64,000 nt of DNA, from contig JASGHI010000003.1 of assembly GCA_049841155.1 (NCBI GenBank), positions 1,860,001-1,924,000 of the forward strand. The letters run 5' to 3'. Source of the DNA: ZC4RG30 sp049841155 (GTDB lineage Bacteria > Pseudomonadota > Gammaproteobacteria > Steroidobacterales > Steroidobacteraceae). The notes below the pieces were generated by a model. It made no database searches, was not told the DNA's origin, and saw only the letters and a program-made list of their open reading frames with translations. This document shows positions 15,692 to 23,891 of this stretch, one piece after another (position 1 is the stretch's first letter; the number at the start of each line of letters is the position of its first letter). A program made the position numbers and the translations under genes.

Positions 15692-16941
15692 GAATCCCCG
15701 GCGGCGGCGAGGTTTCCCCCTACGACCGGCTGGTCTGGCCGGAGGGCGCCATCGAGGCGCTGCTCGCCAGCGGCGAACGCCGCCGCGAAGTGGTGGCCTA
15801 TCTGGGCGAGGCCGAATATCTTGCGCTGCAGCCGCTGGCCCGCGCCGCCGCTCAGGCGCCCCGCGACCCGCAGCGCTGTGTGGTGCTGGTGCCGGGAATC
15901 ATGGGTTCGCAGCTGGGATTGCCGCGGCCAGCGCCCCTGCCCGACAACCTGCTGTGGATCGATCCGGTGGACTTCCAGCAGGGTCACCTGGAACTGCTGG
16001 CGCTGCCGGGCCCGCCCATCCGCTCGCTGGGACCGGTGCTCTACAGCTATCTGCCGCTGAAGCTCGCGCTGGAGGCGGCCGGCTGGACGGTGCGCTATTT
16101 CGACTACGACTGGCGGCTGGACCTCAACGACCAAGGCCGGGCACTGGCCGCAAGGCTCGCCGCCGAAACTGCGTCCAACCTGCAGATCATCGGCCACAGC
16201 ATGGGAGGCCTGCTCGGGCGCATTGCGCTCGCCACGCCTGCAGGCGCGCGCGTGCGCCGCCTCATCACGCTGGGCACGCCGCATGGCGGCGCCTATGCGC
16301 CGGTACAGGCACTGCGCGGCGTGTATCCCCTGATCCGGCGCGTGGCGCAGCTGGATCCACAGCACAGCGCCGAGGAACTGGCCAGCCGCGTGTTTTCGAC
16401 CTTTCCCAGCCTGTACCAGATGCTGCCGCAGCACAGCAATCCGGACCTGGGCAATGCCGCCTCGTGGCCTTGCTCCGGCCCCCGGCCACGCGCCGACATG
16501 CTGGCAACCTCGCAGCTGCCCGATGCCACGGCTCTTGCCGGCCGCATCACCTGCATCGCCGGCCACGGCTTCGATACCGTCGTGCATGCCAGCCTTGAAG
16601 GCGGGGATTTGCGCTACCGCGTGGACCGCAACGGCGACGGCACCGTGCCGCTGGCGCGCGCCACGCTGCCCGGCGCCGTGACGGCCTACGCGCCGGTCGG
16701 CCACAGCGAACTGCCGCGCCATCCGCAGGTGCACGCGGCGTTGCTCGACCTGCTCGACGGCCGCCGCTGCGGGCTTGCGTCCACCGCACCGCCGGCATAC
16801 CCGAACGCACACACCTATACCGATGCCGACCTGCGCGCACTGTTCACGGAAAAGATCGACTGGGCCGCCCTGGAGCCTGCGCAGCGCCGCCATTTCCTCG
16901 ACTCGCTGAACGAGGCGAAGCTGCCACTGCCACACTCATGA
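15688..16941 (+). CDS. LCAT-like alpha/beta hydrolase
   Basis: A 417-residue alpha/beta hydrolase of the lecithin:cholesterol acyltransferase-like group. It has VLVPGIMGSQLG near residue 65, RYFDYDWRLDL, and the nucleophile elbow IIGHSMGGLLGR with Ser171, then LITLGTPHGGAYAPV. The C-terminal part has VDRNGDGTVPLARA, typical of the Asp-containing region, and GHSELPRHP for the histidine. It likely hydrolyses or transfers acyl groups of lipids. The GTG start at 15688 is chosen because it overlaps the oxyR stop as GTGA; an earlier ATG would begin inside oxyR. No signal peptide is evident. Confidence 0.8.
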   Translation: MRIPGGGEVSPYDRLVWPEGAIEALLASGERRREVVAYLGEAEYLALQPLARAAAQAPRDPQRCVVLVPGIMGSQLGLPRPAPLPDNLLWIDPVDFQQGHLELLALPGPPIRSLGPVLYSYLPLKLALEAAGWTVRYFDYDWRLDLNDQGRALAARLAAETASNLQIIGHSMGGLLGRIALATPAGARVRRLITLGTPHGGAYAPVQALRGVYPLIRRVAQLDPQHSAEELASRVFSTFPSLYQMLPQHSNPDLGNAASWPCSGPRPRADMLATSQLPDATALAGRITCIAGHGFDTVVHASLEGGDLRYRVDRNGDGTVPLARATLPGAVTAYAPVGHSELPRHPQVHAALLDLLDGRRCGLASTAPPAYPNAHTYTDADLRALFTEKIDWAALEPAQRRHFLDSLNEAKLPLPHS

Positions 16942-16962
16942 GCCGCGGGCTATAGTGCGACG

Positions 16963-17397
16963 ATGAGAAACGGCAGCTTCCGCTACTGCATGCTGATCGG
17001 TGCCCTGGCATTGGCCGGCGTCGCGGTCTACTACTTCGCCACCTACATGCTGCTCATCGTCGCGCTGGGCAGCAGCGGCATGAAAATGCACTATCAGGAT
17101 TCGGTGCGCGCACTGTGGCTTGCCTTCGGCGCGCAGTCGCTGCTGATCGCGCTGCTGTACGCCATCGTGGCCTTCCGCCCGCACGCCGTCACGCGCGAGG
17201 TGATCGTGATCTGCGGCCTGCTGCAGCTCACCGAATCACTGCTGTTGTTCCTGTTCTCCGGCAATACCACCGCCGTGGTGCTGCTCGGCATTGCCGCGCT
17301 GTGCGTGATGATCGGCAGCGTGCTGTGGCCGAAAGTGGTGCTGGAAGATCCGCTTGCACCCGGAGCCGGAACGCCTCCCGGCACACCGGCAGCCTGA
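16963..17397 (+). CDS. Small four-helix membrane protein, unknown function
   Basis: A 144-residue protein with four predicted membrane helices (about residues 10-36, 49-68, 78-95 and 101-122) and a Pro/Gly-rich C-terminal tail. I do not recognise the family. The start ATG has no Shine-Dalgarno, but TATAGT, a near-consensus -10, lies exactly 6 nt upstream (16951-16956), so its mRNA may be leaderless. It lies 21 nt after the hydrolase gene and converges on the acyl-CoA dehydrogenase gene. Confidence 0.7.
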   Translation: MRNGSFRYCMLIGALALAGVAVYYFATYMLLIVALGSSGMKMHYQDSVRALWLAFGAQSLLIALLYAIVAFRPHAVTREVIVICGLLQLTESLLLFLFSGNTTAVVLLGIAALCVMIGSVLWPKVVLEDPLAPGAGTPPGTPAA

Positions 17398-17417
17398 TCA
17401 GCGCAAAGCGAACGCCG

Positions 17418-19193
17418 CTATATCAGCTCCGGCAAGGCCTCCAGCACGCTCGCGCCGCCGCCGCTGACCACCGCAGCCAGTCCTGCCGCATCCGGCAGCA
17501 GCTGCTCGGCGTAGTAGCGCGCGGTCTGCAGTTTCGCGCGGTAGAACGCCTCTTCCGGCGACTTGCGCAGCGCCAGCTCCGCCACCGCGGCGGCACGCGC
17601 CATCAGCGCTCCGGCAAGAACAAGGCCGCAGAGCTTCAGATACGGCACCGCCACGGCAAAGGCGCGCTCCGTGTCATCCGCGTACTGCCGCAGCAACGAA
17701 TCGGTGGCTTCCCGCAGCAGCGCGAGCGCGCCGCTCGCGGCCTGGCAGCTGGATCTGGCCTGCTGCGACTGCACGGCAGCCGCCTCGAGGCCCGCCAGCA
17801 GATCGCCGATCAGCGCTGCCATCGTCGCGCCACGGTCACGGCCCAGCTTGCGGCCGACCAGGTCATTGGCCTGAATGCCGGTGGTGCCCTCGTAGATCGA
17901 GGCAATGCGCACATCGCGCAGGAACTGCGCCGCACCGGTCTCCTCGATGAAACCCATGCCGCCGTGCACCTGGATGCCGGTGGAGGTGACATCCACTGCC
18001 GTCTCCGTGCACCAGGCCTTCACCACCGGAATCAGCAGCTCGGCGCGATGCAGTGCCGCGGTGCGCGCAGCCTCGTCGGCGAGCCGGCGCCCCTTGTCCA
18101 GCTCCAGCGCCGCGAAATAAGCCAGTGCGCGCATGCCCTCGGTGTGCGCCTTCATCGACAGCAGCATGCGCCGCACATCCGGGTGCTCGATGATGGCCAC
18201 GGGAGCGCCGCCCGCGGCGCGTTTACCCTGCACGCGATTGCGCGCCCAGTCCACTGCGCTCTGCAGCGCCCGTTCGCTCTGCGCCAGACCCTGCACGCCC
18301 ACCGACAGCCGCGCCGCGTTCATCATGATGAACATGTGCGCCAGGCCGCTGTTGGGTTCGCCGAGCAGATAGCCGACCGCGCCCTGCCGCTCGCCGAAGG
18401 CCATGACGCAGGTGGGACTGCCGTGTATGCCCAGCTTGTGCTCGATCGAAAGGCAGCGCACATCGTTGGGCGCACCCCTGCTGCCATCCGCATTGATCAG
18501 GAACTTCGGCACGCAGAACAGCGAGATGCCGCGCGTGCCCGCGGGCGCGCCGTCGATGCGGGCCAGCACCAAGTGGATGATGTTGTCCGTCAGGTCATGG
18601 TCGCCATAGGTGATGAATATCTTCTGGCCGAAGATCCGGTAGTGGTCGCCTTCGGCAACGGCGCGCGTGCGCATGAGGCCCAGGTCCGAGCCGGCCTGCG
18701 CCTCGGTGAGATTCATGGTGCCCATCCACTCGCCGCTGACCAGCCTCGGCAGCACGGCCTCCTGCTGCGCCGAGCTGCCCGCGGCGGCAATGGCTTCCAC
18801 CGCTCCGCGTGCCAGCGAGGTGCCGAGGAAGAACGCCATGTTGGACGCGAACATGAGCTCCTCGACGGCCGAGTTGACCAGCTGCGGCATGCCCTGGCCG
18901 CCGTGATCCTGACCGATGGAGAGCTGCGCCCAGCCCGCCTCGACATAGGCCTTGTAGGCCGCAGGAAAGCCGGCCGGCGTAGTCACCCCGCCTTCGGACC
19001 ATCGTGCCCCCTCGCGGTCGCCGGTGGCATTGAGCGGCAAGAGCACCGATTCGCAGAATTTCGCCGCTTCTTCGACGATGTTGTCTGCAAGTTCTGCGGA
19101 GTAATCAGCCTCCGGATACAGCCCGGCGAGCAGGCTGTCATCCAGCAGCTCGTGCATGACGAAACGGATCTCGCGCAGGGGAGCTTGGTACAT
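17418..19193 (-). CDS. Acyl-CoA dehydrogenase (long form, DmdC-like)
   Basis: A 591-residue flavoprotein of the long acyl-CoA dehydrogenase group with an added C-terminal helical domain. It opens MYQAPLREIRFVMHELLD as in this subgroup. It contains MNLTEAQAGSDLG and GQKIFITYGDHDLTDNI (FAD/substrate loop), then YEGTTGIQANDLVGRKL. The long form includes FadE-like and methylmercaptopropionyl-CoA (DmdC) dehydrogenases, so the substrate cannot be fixed. The ATG at 19193 fits the family N-terminus; an upstream extension into the LysR gene is rejected. It lies 2 nt downstream of the LysR gene, which suggests one transcript. Confidence 0.9.
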   Translation of the reverse strand: MYQAPLREIRFVMHELLDDSLLAGLYPEADYSAELADNIVEEAAKFCESVLLPLNATGDREGARWSEGGVTTPAGFPAAYKAYVEAGWAQLSIGQDHGGQGMPQLVNSAVEELMFASNMAFFLGTSLARGAVEAIAAAGSSAQQEAVLPRLVSGEWMGTMNLTEAQAGSDLGLMRTRAVAEGDHYRIFGQKIFITYGDHDLTDNIIHLVLARIDGAPAGTRGISLFCVPKFLINADGSRGAPNDVRCLSIEHKLGIHGSPTCVMAFGERQGAVGYLLGEPNSGLAHMFIMMNAARLSVGVQGLAQSERALQSAVDWARNRVQGKRAAGGAPVAIIEHPDVRRMLLSMKAHTEGMRALAYFAALELDKGRRLADEAARTAALHRAELLIPVVKAWCTETAVDVTSTGIQVHGGMGFIEETGAAQFLRDVRIASIYEGTTGIQANDLVGRKLGRDRGATMAALIGDLLAGLEAAAVQSQQARSSCQAASGALALLREATDSLLRQYADDTERAFAVAVPYLKLCGLVLAGALMARAAAVAELALRKSPEEAFYRAKLQTARYYAEQLLPDAAGLAAVVSGGGASVLEALPELI

Positions 19194-19195
19194 GG

Positions 19196-20164
19196 TCAAC
19201 CTCTTGCTGCAGCCATCACAGTTGCGCCGGCACCCGCGGCCGGCGCACCGGCCAGCGCCGGCACCACATTGGCGGAAAGAAACTCCACGAAACTTCGCAC
19301 GGCAGGCTCCGCGGCACGGTCCTTCGGGCTCACGGCGATGAGCTCCACGACGCCCGCCACCTGCCAGTCGGGCAGCAACTGCACCAGACGCTTCATGGCC
19401 AGGCCGTTGCGGCACAGGAACTCCGGCAGCGCTCCGATACCCAGCCCCGCGGCCACCGCCGAGTGCAGCGCGTTGAGGTCCTGCGCAACCAGGCGCGGCG
19501 TGCCGGGCACGGCCACCAAGCCTCCATCCTTGGCGAGACTGAGGCCGGTGTGCTCACCGCTGCCGGCCCACAGCAGCGCATGCTGCGCCAGATCGGCCGG
19601 CGATTGCGGCAGCGGCTTGCCGGCCAGATACGCCGGCGAAGCGCAGAGGATCATCGGCGGACGGCCCAGCGCGGTGGCTGTCTCGTCCCCGGACACCCGC
19701 CCGTCACTGCGCAGCGCGACGTCGTAGCCGATGCCATCGGCCAGATCCTCGGCCTGTACCAGCCGCAGCGCAACCTGCGGGAAGCGCTCGAGGAAGCGCG
19801 GCACCAGCGGCGCCACCAGCAGCCGCCCGTAGCCCTGATCGATCACCACGCGCAGCGAGGCGCCCTCGGCCACCGGCTGCAGCGCAGCGCGCGCCGCCTC
19901 GACCTCCAGCGCCACGCGCTGGCAGTGGGCAAGGATGGAGCGCCCGGCGGCCGTCAGCGAGATGCGGCGCGTGGTGCGCTCCAGCAGCCGCAGGCCAAGC
20001 ACGCGCTCGAGCTGCGCCACTGCGCGGCTGACCCGCACCTTGGGCACTTGCAACCGGCGCGCCGCGGCCGTGAAGCCATTGAGTTCCACCACCCGCGCGA
20101 AGATCGCCATCTCATCCGCGATCAGATACAGCCGTGGACCCGGATCGACCGCTGAATGGTTCAT
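19196..20164 (-). CDS. LysR-family transcriptional regulator
   Basis: A 322-residue LysR protein: helix-turn-helix at about residues 17-75 (IFARVVELNGFTAAARRLQVPKVRVSRAVAQLE) and a substrate-binding domain beyond residue 100. Unlike most LysR regulators it is upstream of and on the same strand as its neighbour, ending 2 nt before the acyl-CoA dehydrogenase start, so it may be co-transcribed with it. The effector is unknown. The ATG at 20164 gives about 18 residues before the usual LysR start; a second ATG (MAIFARVV) is a possible alternative. Confidence 0.88.
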   Translation of the reverse strand: MNHSAVDPGPRLYLIADEMAIFARVVELNGFTAAARRLQVPKVRVSRAVAQLERVLGLRLLERTTRRISLTAAGRSILAHCQRVALEVEAARAALQPVAEGASLRVVIDQGYGRLLVAPLVPRFLERFPQVALRLVQAEDLADGIGYDVALRSDGRVSGDETATALGRPPMILCASPAYLAGKPLPQSPADLAQHALLWAGSGEHTGLSLAKDGGLVAVPGTPRLVAQDLNALHSAVAAGLGIGALPEFLCRNGLAMKRLVQLLPDWQVAGVVELIAVSPKDRAAEPAVRSFVEFLSANVVPALAGAPAAGAGATVMAAARG

Positions 20165-20252
20165 TCGTGGACCAATGATTGCCGCAATTGGTCATATTGT
20201 AGCGCTGTACTTACGTATTGGATCACGCTCCGGTTGACGCGGAATCGCGACA

Positions 20253-21449
20253 ATGGCGGCCATGACACATGCGCCCGATTCTCCCGGCACCACATCGCCG
20301 GCCCTGGTCGAACAGCTCGGGCAAGGAATCGCGACCGCCCTGGCGGGACTGGACCTGCATGCCAGCTCCATTCACGACGCCACCGGCGAGCCGGTGTGGA
20401 TCTCCAGCGATGTGTTCGGCCCGGACGACTACGCGCTGTTGTTGGACGCGCTCGACTGCTTTGCGCTGGAGCCGGCCCGCGCCTGCGTGGAACGCCCTGT
20501 CGACGAGCGGCGCTGCAAGCTGATCTTCCCGGTGCGCGATCCGCGCGGCATGAACCGCGGCGCGGTGATGATCGAGGTGACCACACGCACGCTGGGAGGC
20601 CGCGGCGCCGAGAAAGCCCTGAAGCCGGCCTTCGCGTCGCTGCTGCGGCGCCTGGCGATGGCGCTGGCCGATGCCGGCCCGGCGCGCCAGCCCGCCCCGC
20701 ACGAGACGCTGGGCAGCTCGCTGACCCTTTACGTACAGCAGCTGCTGAAACTGCGCAGCAGCGGCCGCACGCGCCGCTACGAGATCCTGCTGCGCTCGAA
20801 TTCCGAAGACGACGCCTCCGAAGAAGCCCCGCGTGCGGTCGTGGAACGCGCCGACGCCGAGGGCGCCTCCGGAGAACTGGACCGCCACATCCTCGGCGAA
20901 CTGGTGCGCTGGATGACGACCCATCGCGAGGCGCTGCAACGCGAGCCGGCGAGCTTCACCATCAACCTTTCGGCCGGTGCGCTGCGCAACCCGGATTTCC
21001 TCGATTCGGCGCTGGCCATGCTGCGTCCGGCACGCCTGAGTCCGCGCATGATCGGTTTCGAACTGCGCGAGGGCCTGGCGCGCATCTGGCCGCGCGAGGC
21101 CGAACGCTTCGTGCAGCAATGCGACCGCAGTGGCCTGCAGGTGGTGATCGACGATTTCACCTTCCACAGCGACGTGCTCGCGCTGCTGCGCTACCAGTCC
21201 GTGAAACTGCTGAAGATCGACCCGGTGCTCACCGTCTCCGCGCTCAGCGACAAGGTCGCGCAGGCCAAGGTGGTGGCCATCACGCAGGCCAGCAAGGTGC
21301 TCGGCGCCCATTGTGTGGCCAAGCGCATCGAGTCGGCCGTGGCACGCCAGTGGCTCGCGGCCATTGGCGTGGACTTCGCGCAGGGCTACCTGCTCGAAGG
21401 CCCGCTGCCGCTCACGGAACTGGCTTCGCTGAACCTGCGCAGCGCCTGA
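20253..21449 (+). CDS. EAL-domain protein with altered motifs
   Basis: A 398-residue protein. The N-terminal half (about 1-160) is unrecognised. The C-terminal half aligns with cyclic di-GMP phosphodiesterases of the EAL family. YEILLR replaces the EAL signature, followed by INLSAGALRNPDF, GFELREG, VVIDDFTFHSD, LLKIDP and FAQGYLLEGPLP. Two departures matter: EAL has become EIL, and the usual AEGVE segment reads AKRIE, so one conserved glutamate is now lysine. The DDF and KID motifs are intact. It may be a weak enzyme or a c-di-GMP effector. It has no membrane segment. Confidence 0.78.
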   Translation: MAAMTHAPDSPGTTSPALVEQLGQGIATALAGLDLHASSIHDATGEPVWISSDVFGPDDYALLLDALDCFALEPARACVERPVDERRCKLIFPVRDPRGMNRGAVMIEVTTRTLGGRGAEKALKPAFASLLRRLAMALADAGPARQPAPHETLGSSLTLYVQQLLKLRSSGRTRRYEILLRSNSEDDASEEAPRAVVERADAEGASGELDRHILGELVRWMTTHREALQREPASFTINLSAGALRNPDFLDSALAMLRPARLSPRMIGFELREGLARIWPREAERFVQQCDRSGLQVVIDDFTFHSDVLALLRYQSVKLLKIDPVLTVSALSDKVAQAKVVAITQASKVLGAHCVAKRIESAVARQWLAAIGVDFAQGYLLEGPLPLTELASLNLRSA

Positions 21450-21468
21450 CGCCGCGCAGGCCGGCCCC

Positions 21469-23031
21469 TCACCAGCTGTAGCGCACGCGATAGCGCAACG
21501 TGGCGCTGCCGTTCTTCGCCACCTTCACCGGGAACACCACCGTTCCGGCGTCTTCCTTGCTGTGCGGCAGCGTGCTGGAGAGGATCTGCCAGTTGCTCCA
21601 GCGGAACAGGAACTCGCGCACCTGCACCTCGACGTCCTCGTCCTTGTGGTTGCGCACCTGCACCTCGATTTCCTCCTCGATCCAGCGCGCGCGAGTATCC
21701 GAGCGGAAATCCACCTGGCGGCGCTCGCCCACCACGTCGAAGGCCGAGCCCAGCCTCACGCGCACGGTCTCGTCGCGCGGCGTGTGGCCAATGGCATCCT
21801 CGCCGATGAATTCCAGCGAATCATCCGCCGGATCCAGCCGCGACACCCGGATGCGGCCGGCGGGCAGCGGCAGGCCCAGGCCCGCTGCGCGGTCGTTGCG
21901 GAACACCAGATAGCTGTCGACGCGGGTGTTGCCGGTGGCGGGGAAGTTGCTGTCCGCATAGGGACTGCCGCCTCCGTAGATCCTTCCCGGTCCGCCCGCG
22001 TAGACCAGCAGCCGCTGCGCCGGCACCTTGCGTGCCTGATCGAAGAGCTCGATCTGCTTGGTGGAGTTGTTCGGCAGCGTGGTGCGCCGGCCCAGGGCAT
22101 AGAGATGGAATTCGTCGAAAGCCTTCTCTTCGAAACCGCCGGCATCCGACATGGCGCGCTCCATCGCCATCGTCACGCGCGGGCTGGCCTTGGGCTGCGC
22201 GCGGTTCACTTCACCGGCAATCAGCTTCAGGCGCGCATCGTCGTAGCTCGCGCCGGACTGGTTGATGATGCTCACCCAAGCGGACAGATCCACGAAGCCG
22301 TTGTTCGCATCGCGGCCGGCGCTGAAGATGAGGTTGTAATCCGCCCACCAGGTGATGCCACCGGTCTGATAGCTCACCCGCGCCCGCTGCGCGCCCGAGC
22401 GCGGCGACTGGATATCCCACACCAGCGTCGGGCGTGTCATCAGCCCGCCGGGCAGTTCCGGGAAGCGCACCGAGGAATAGTCGCGCAGTGCGGTGAGCGT
22501 GCCATCGTCACCGCGCACCAGCAGGCCGTCCACCGACGACAGCAGCGTGCCATTGACGGTGGTGGTGGCGCCGTTGCCGGCATTGCGCTCGATGGCAATG
22601 GGTCGGTCGAGGTATTTCAGCAGCAGTTTGTCGGTGCTCACCAGATCGAACTGGAAATTCTGTTCCAGCACGCGCGTCGCCGGATCCGAAAGCGACGTGA
22701 AGGTCACCGTGGTCGGATCGATCAGCGCGGCGACATCGGTGAACCGCAGCTCGGAACGCCCCTGGGACAGCTGCACGCCGCGCTCCTGACGCACCAGTGC
22801 ATAGCCCGGCACACCCAGCGCATTGGGTACGCCCTGCCCCGGCAGGGGGCGGTAGTACTCGGGCGAGATGGCGCCGGGAGCCGCCGAGCTGTAGATGGTC
22901 AGCGCCACGTCGCCGGCCGCCGCGGCCGATTGCGCCGCCGTGGCCATCGCCGGCAGGCCGGCCAGCAGCAGTGCTCCGGCTGCGGCGGGGGCGTTGGAAA
23001 CGGCTCGTGACAGGTCGCGCTTTTCTTGCAT
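21469..23031 (-). CDS. DUF4139-type exported protein
   Basis: A 520-residue protein with a hydrophobic Ala-rich leader (about residues 12-32, ending near MATAAQ), read as a signal peptide. The body has RPTLVWDIQSPRSGAQRARVSYQTGGITWWADYNLIF and WVSIINQSGASYDDARLKLIAGEVNR. The end carries IEEEIEVQVRNHKDEDVEVQVREFLFRWSNWQI. This pattern matches DUF4139-containing secreted proteins, whose role is not established. ATG at 23031 gives the signal peptide; no clear Shine-Dalgarno precedes it. It is divergent from the next gene with an 89-nt gap. Confidence 0.75.
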   Translation of the reverse strand: MQEKRDLSRAVSNAPAAAGALLLAGLPAMATAAQSAAAAGDVALTIYSSAAPGAISPEYYRPLPGQGVPNALGVPGYALVRQERGVQLSQGRSELRFTDVAALIDPTTVTFTSLSDPATRVLEQNFQFDLVSTDKLLLKYLDRPIAIERNAGNGATTTVNGTLLSSVDGLLVRGDDGTLTALRDYSSVRFPELPGGLMTRPTLVWDIQSPRSGAQRARVSYQTGGITWWADYNLIFSAGRDANNGFVDLSAWVSIINQSGASYDDARLKLIAGEVNRAQPKASPRVTMAMERAMSDAGGFEEKAFDEFHLYALGRRTTLPNNSTKQIELFDQARKVPAQRLLVYAGGPGRIYGGGSPYADSNFPATGNTRVDSYLVFRNDRAAGLGLPLPAGRIRVSRLDPADDSLEFIGEDAIGHTPRDETVRVRLGSAFDVVGERRQVDFRSDTRARWIEEEIEVQVRNHKDEDVEVQVREFLFRWSNWQILSSTLPHSKEDAGTVVFPVKVAKNGSATLRYRVRYSW

Positions 23032-23120
23032 GGAAGGATTCCTGACTGTGCAAACTGTGAGACATATCAGGCCGCCAGGGCCCGTGGGCGGCACGATACA
23101 CCCATCGAGCCGAACCCCAG

Positions 23121-23891
23121 ATGAACACCACCACCGCCACCGAACCCGCTGCCAGCACAGCCCCATCGGCATCTGCCCCGCCGGCGGCGGCTGCCATGGA
23201 TGCGGCCTTCGTCGAGCGCAACCAGATCATCGAGCGCTACCTGGCCGGCCGGCTGCCCCCCAAGGGCGCCCAGGACTTCGAACGCTTCTGCCGCGAACAT
23301 CCCGAATCCCTCATCGCGCTGGGGATGCCCGAGAGGATCCACGCCGGCCTGCGCCTGCTGGAAACCGCGGGACAGCCCGAGCCCTGGACCGAGAAGCCCC
23401 CGGCTTTCTGGCAAAAGCCGCTGTTCCTCGCAGTGCTCGCGGCACTGGCCGGCACCCTGCTCATCGCCACGCTGATGCTGCTGTTCGCCGGCAGCGAGCG
23501 CGACAAGCACATCAGCGCGCTCGAAGACCAGATCGCACACCAGCCGCTGTCACCCGCCGAGTCCACCCGCTCCATCGTCGTGGAGCCCAGCCGCACCGGC
23601 CCCATGCTCCGCAGCATCGTGACTCTCGGCGGCAAGCGCGCGGAGATGGCGGACCTGAAGGTCGATGTCTCCTGGTCGCGCTTCACCAGCTTCAGGGTGA
23701 CCATCGACCGCATCGACCAGGGGCGCGTGCTCACGCTCGGCAACCTGCAGCGCGACTCCAATGGCCACCTGCGCGTGGCGCTGAACAGCTCGGTGCTGGG
23801 CCCCGGCGACTACGCCGTACAGCTCGAAGGCCTCGACTGGCGCGGCACGCCGAACAAGGAAGGCTGGTTCACGTTCTCGGTCGCACGCTGA
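23121..23891 (+). CDS. Single-pass membrane protein, unknown function
   Basis: A 256-residue protein with an Ala/Ser/Thr/Pro-rich start (1-28) and a short helical segment (about 33-80, IIERYLAGRLPPKGAQDFERFCREHPE). One transmembrane helix lies at about 99-123, followed by a periplasmic region ending in a beta-rich domain (about 165-256). The helical segment resembles the cytoplasmic sigma-binding helix of anti-sigma factors, but it lacks the zinc ligands and no sigma gene is adjacent. I would not name it beyond that. Its stop overlaps the convergent metallophosphoesterase gene by 23 nt. Confidence 0.65.
   Translation: MNTTTATEPAASTAPSASAPPAAAAMDAAFVERNQIIERYLAGRLPPKGAQDFERFCREHPESLIALGMPERIHAGLRLLETAGQPEPWTEKPPAFWQKPLFLAVLAALAGTLLIATLMLLFAGSERDKHISALEDQIAHQPLSPAESTRSIVVEPSRTGPMLRSIVTLGGKRAEMADLKVDVSWSRFTSFRVTIDRIDQGRVLTLGNLQRDSNGHLRVALNSSVLGPGDYAVQLEGLDWRGTPNKEGWFTFSVAR

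Noticed and set aside
17115..19727. A very long plus-strand open frame (about 870 codons)
   Set aside because: It lies antisense to the acyl-CoA dehydrogenase and LysR genes, has Arg/His/Gln-rich composition typical of an antisense shadow in high-GC DNA, and no recognisable motif.
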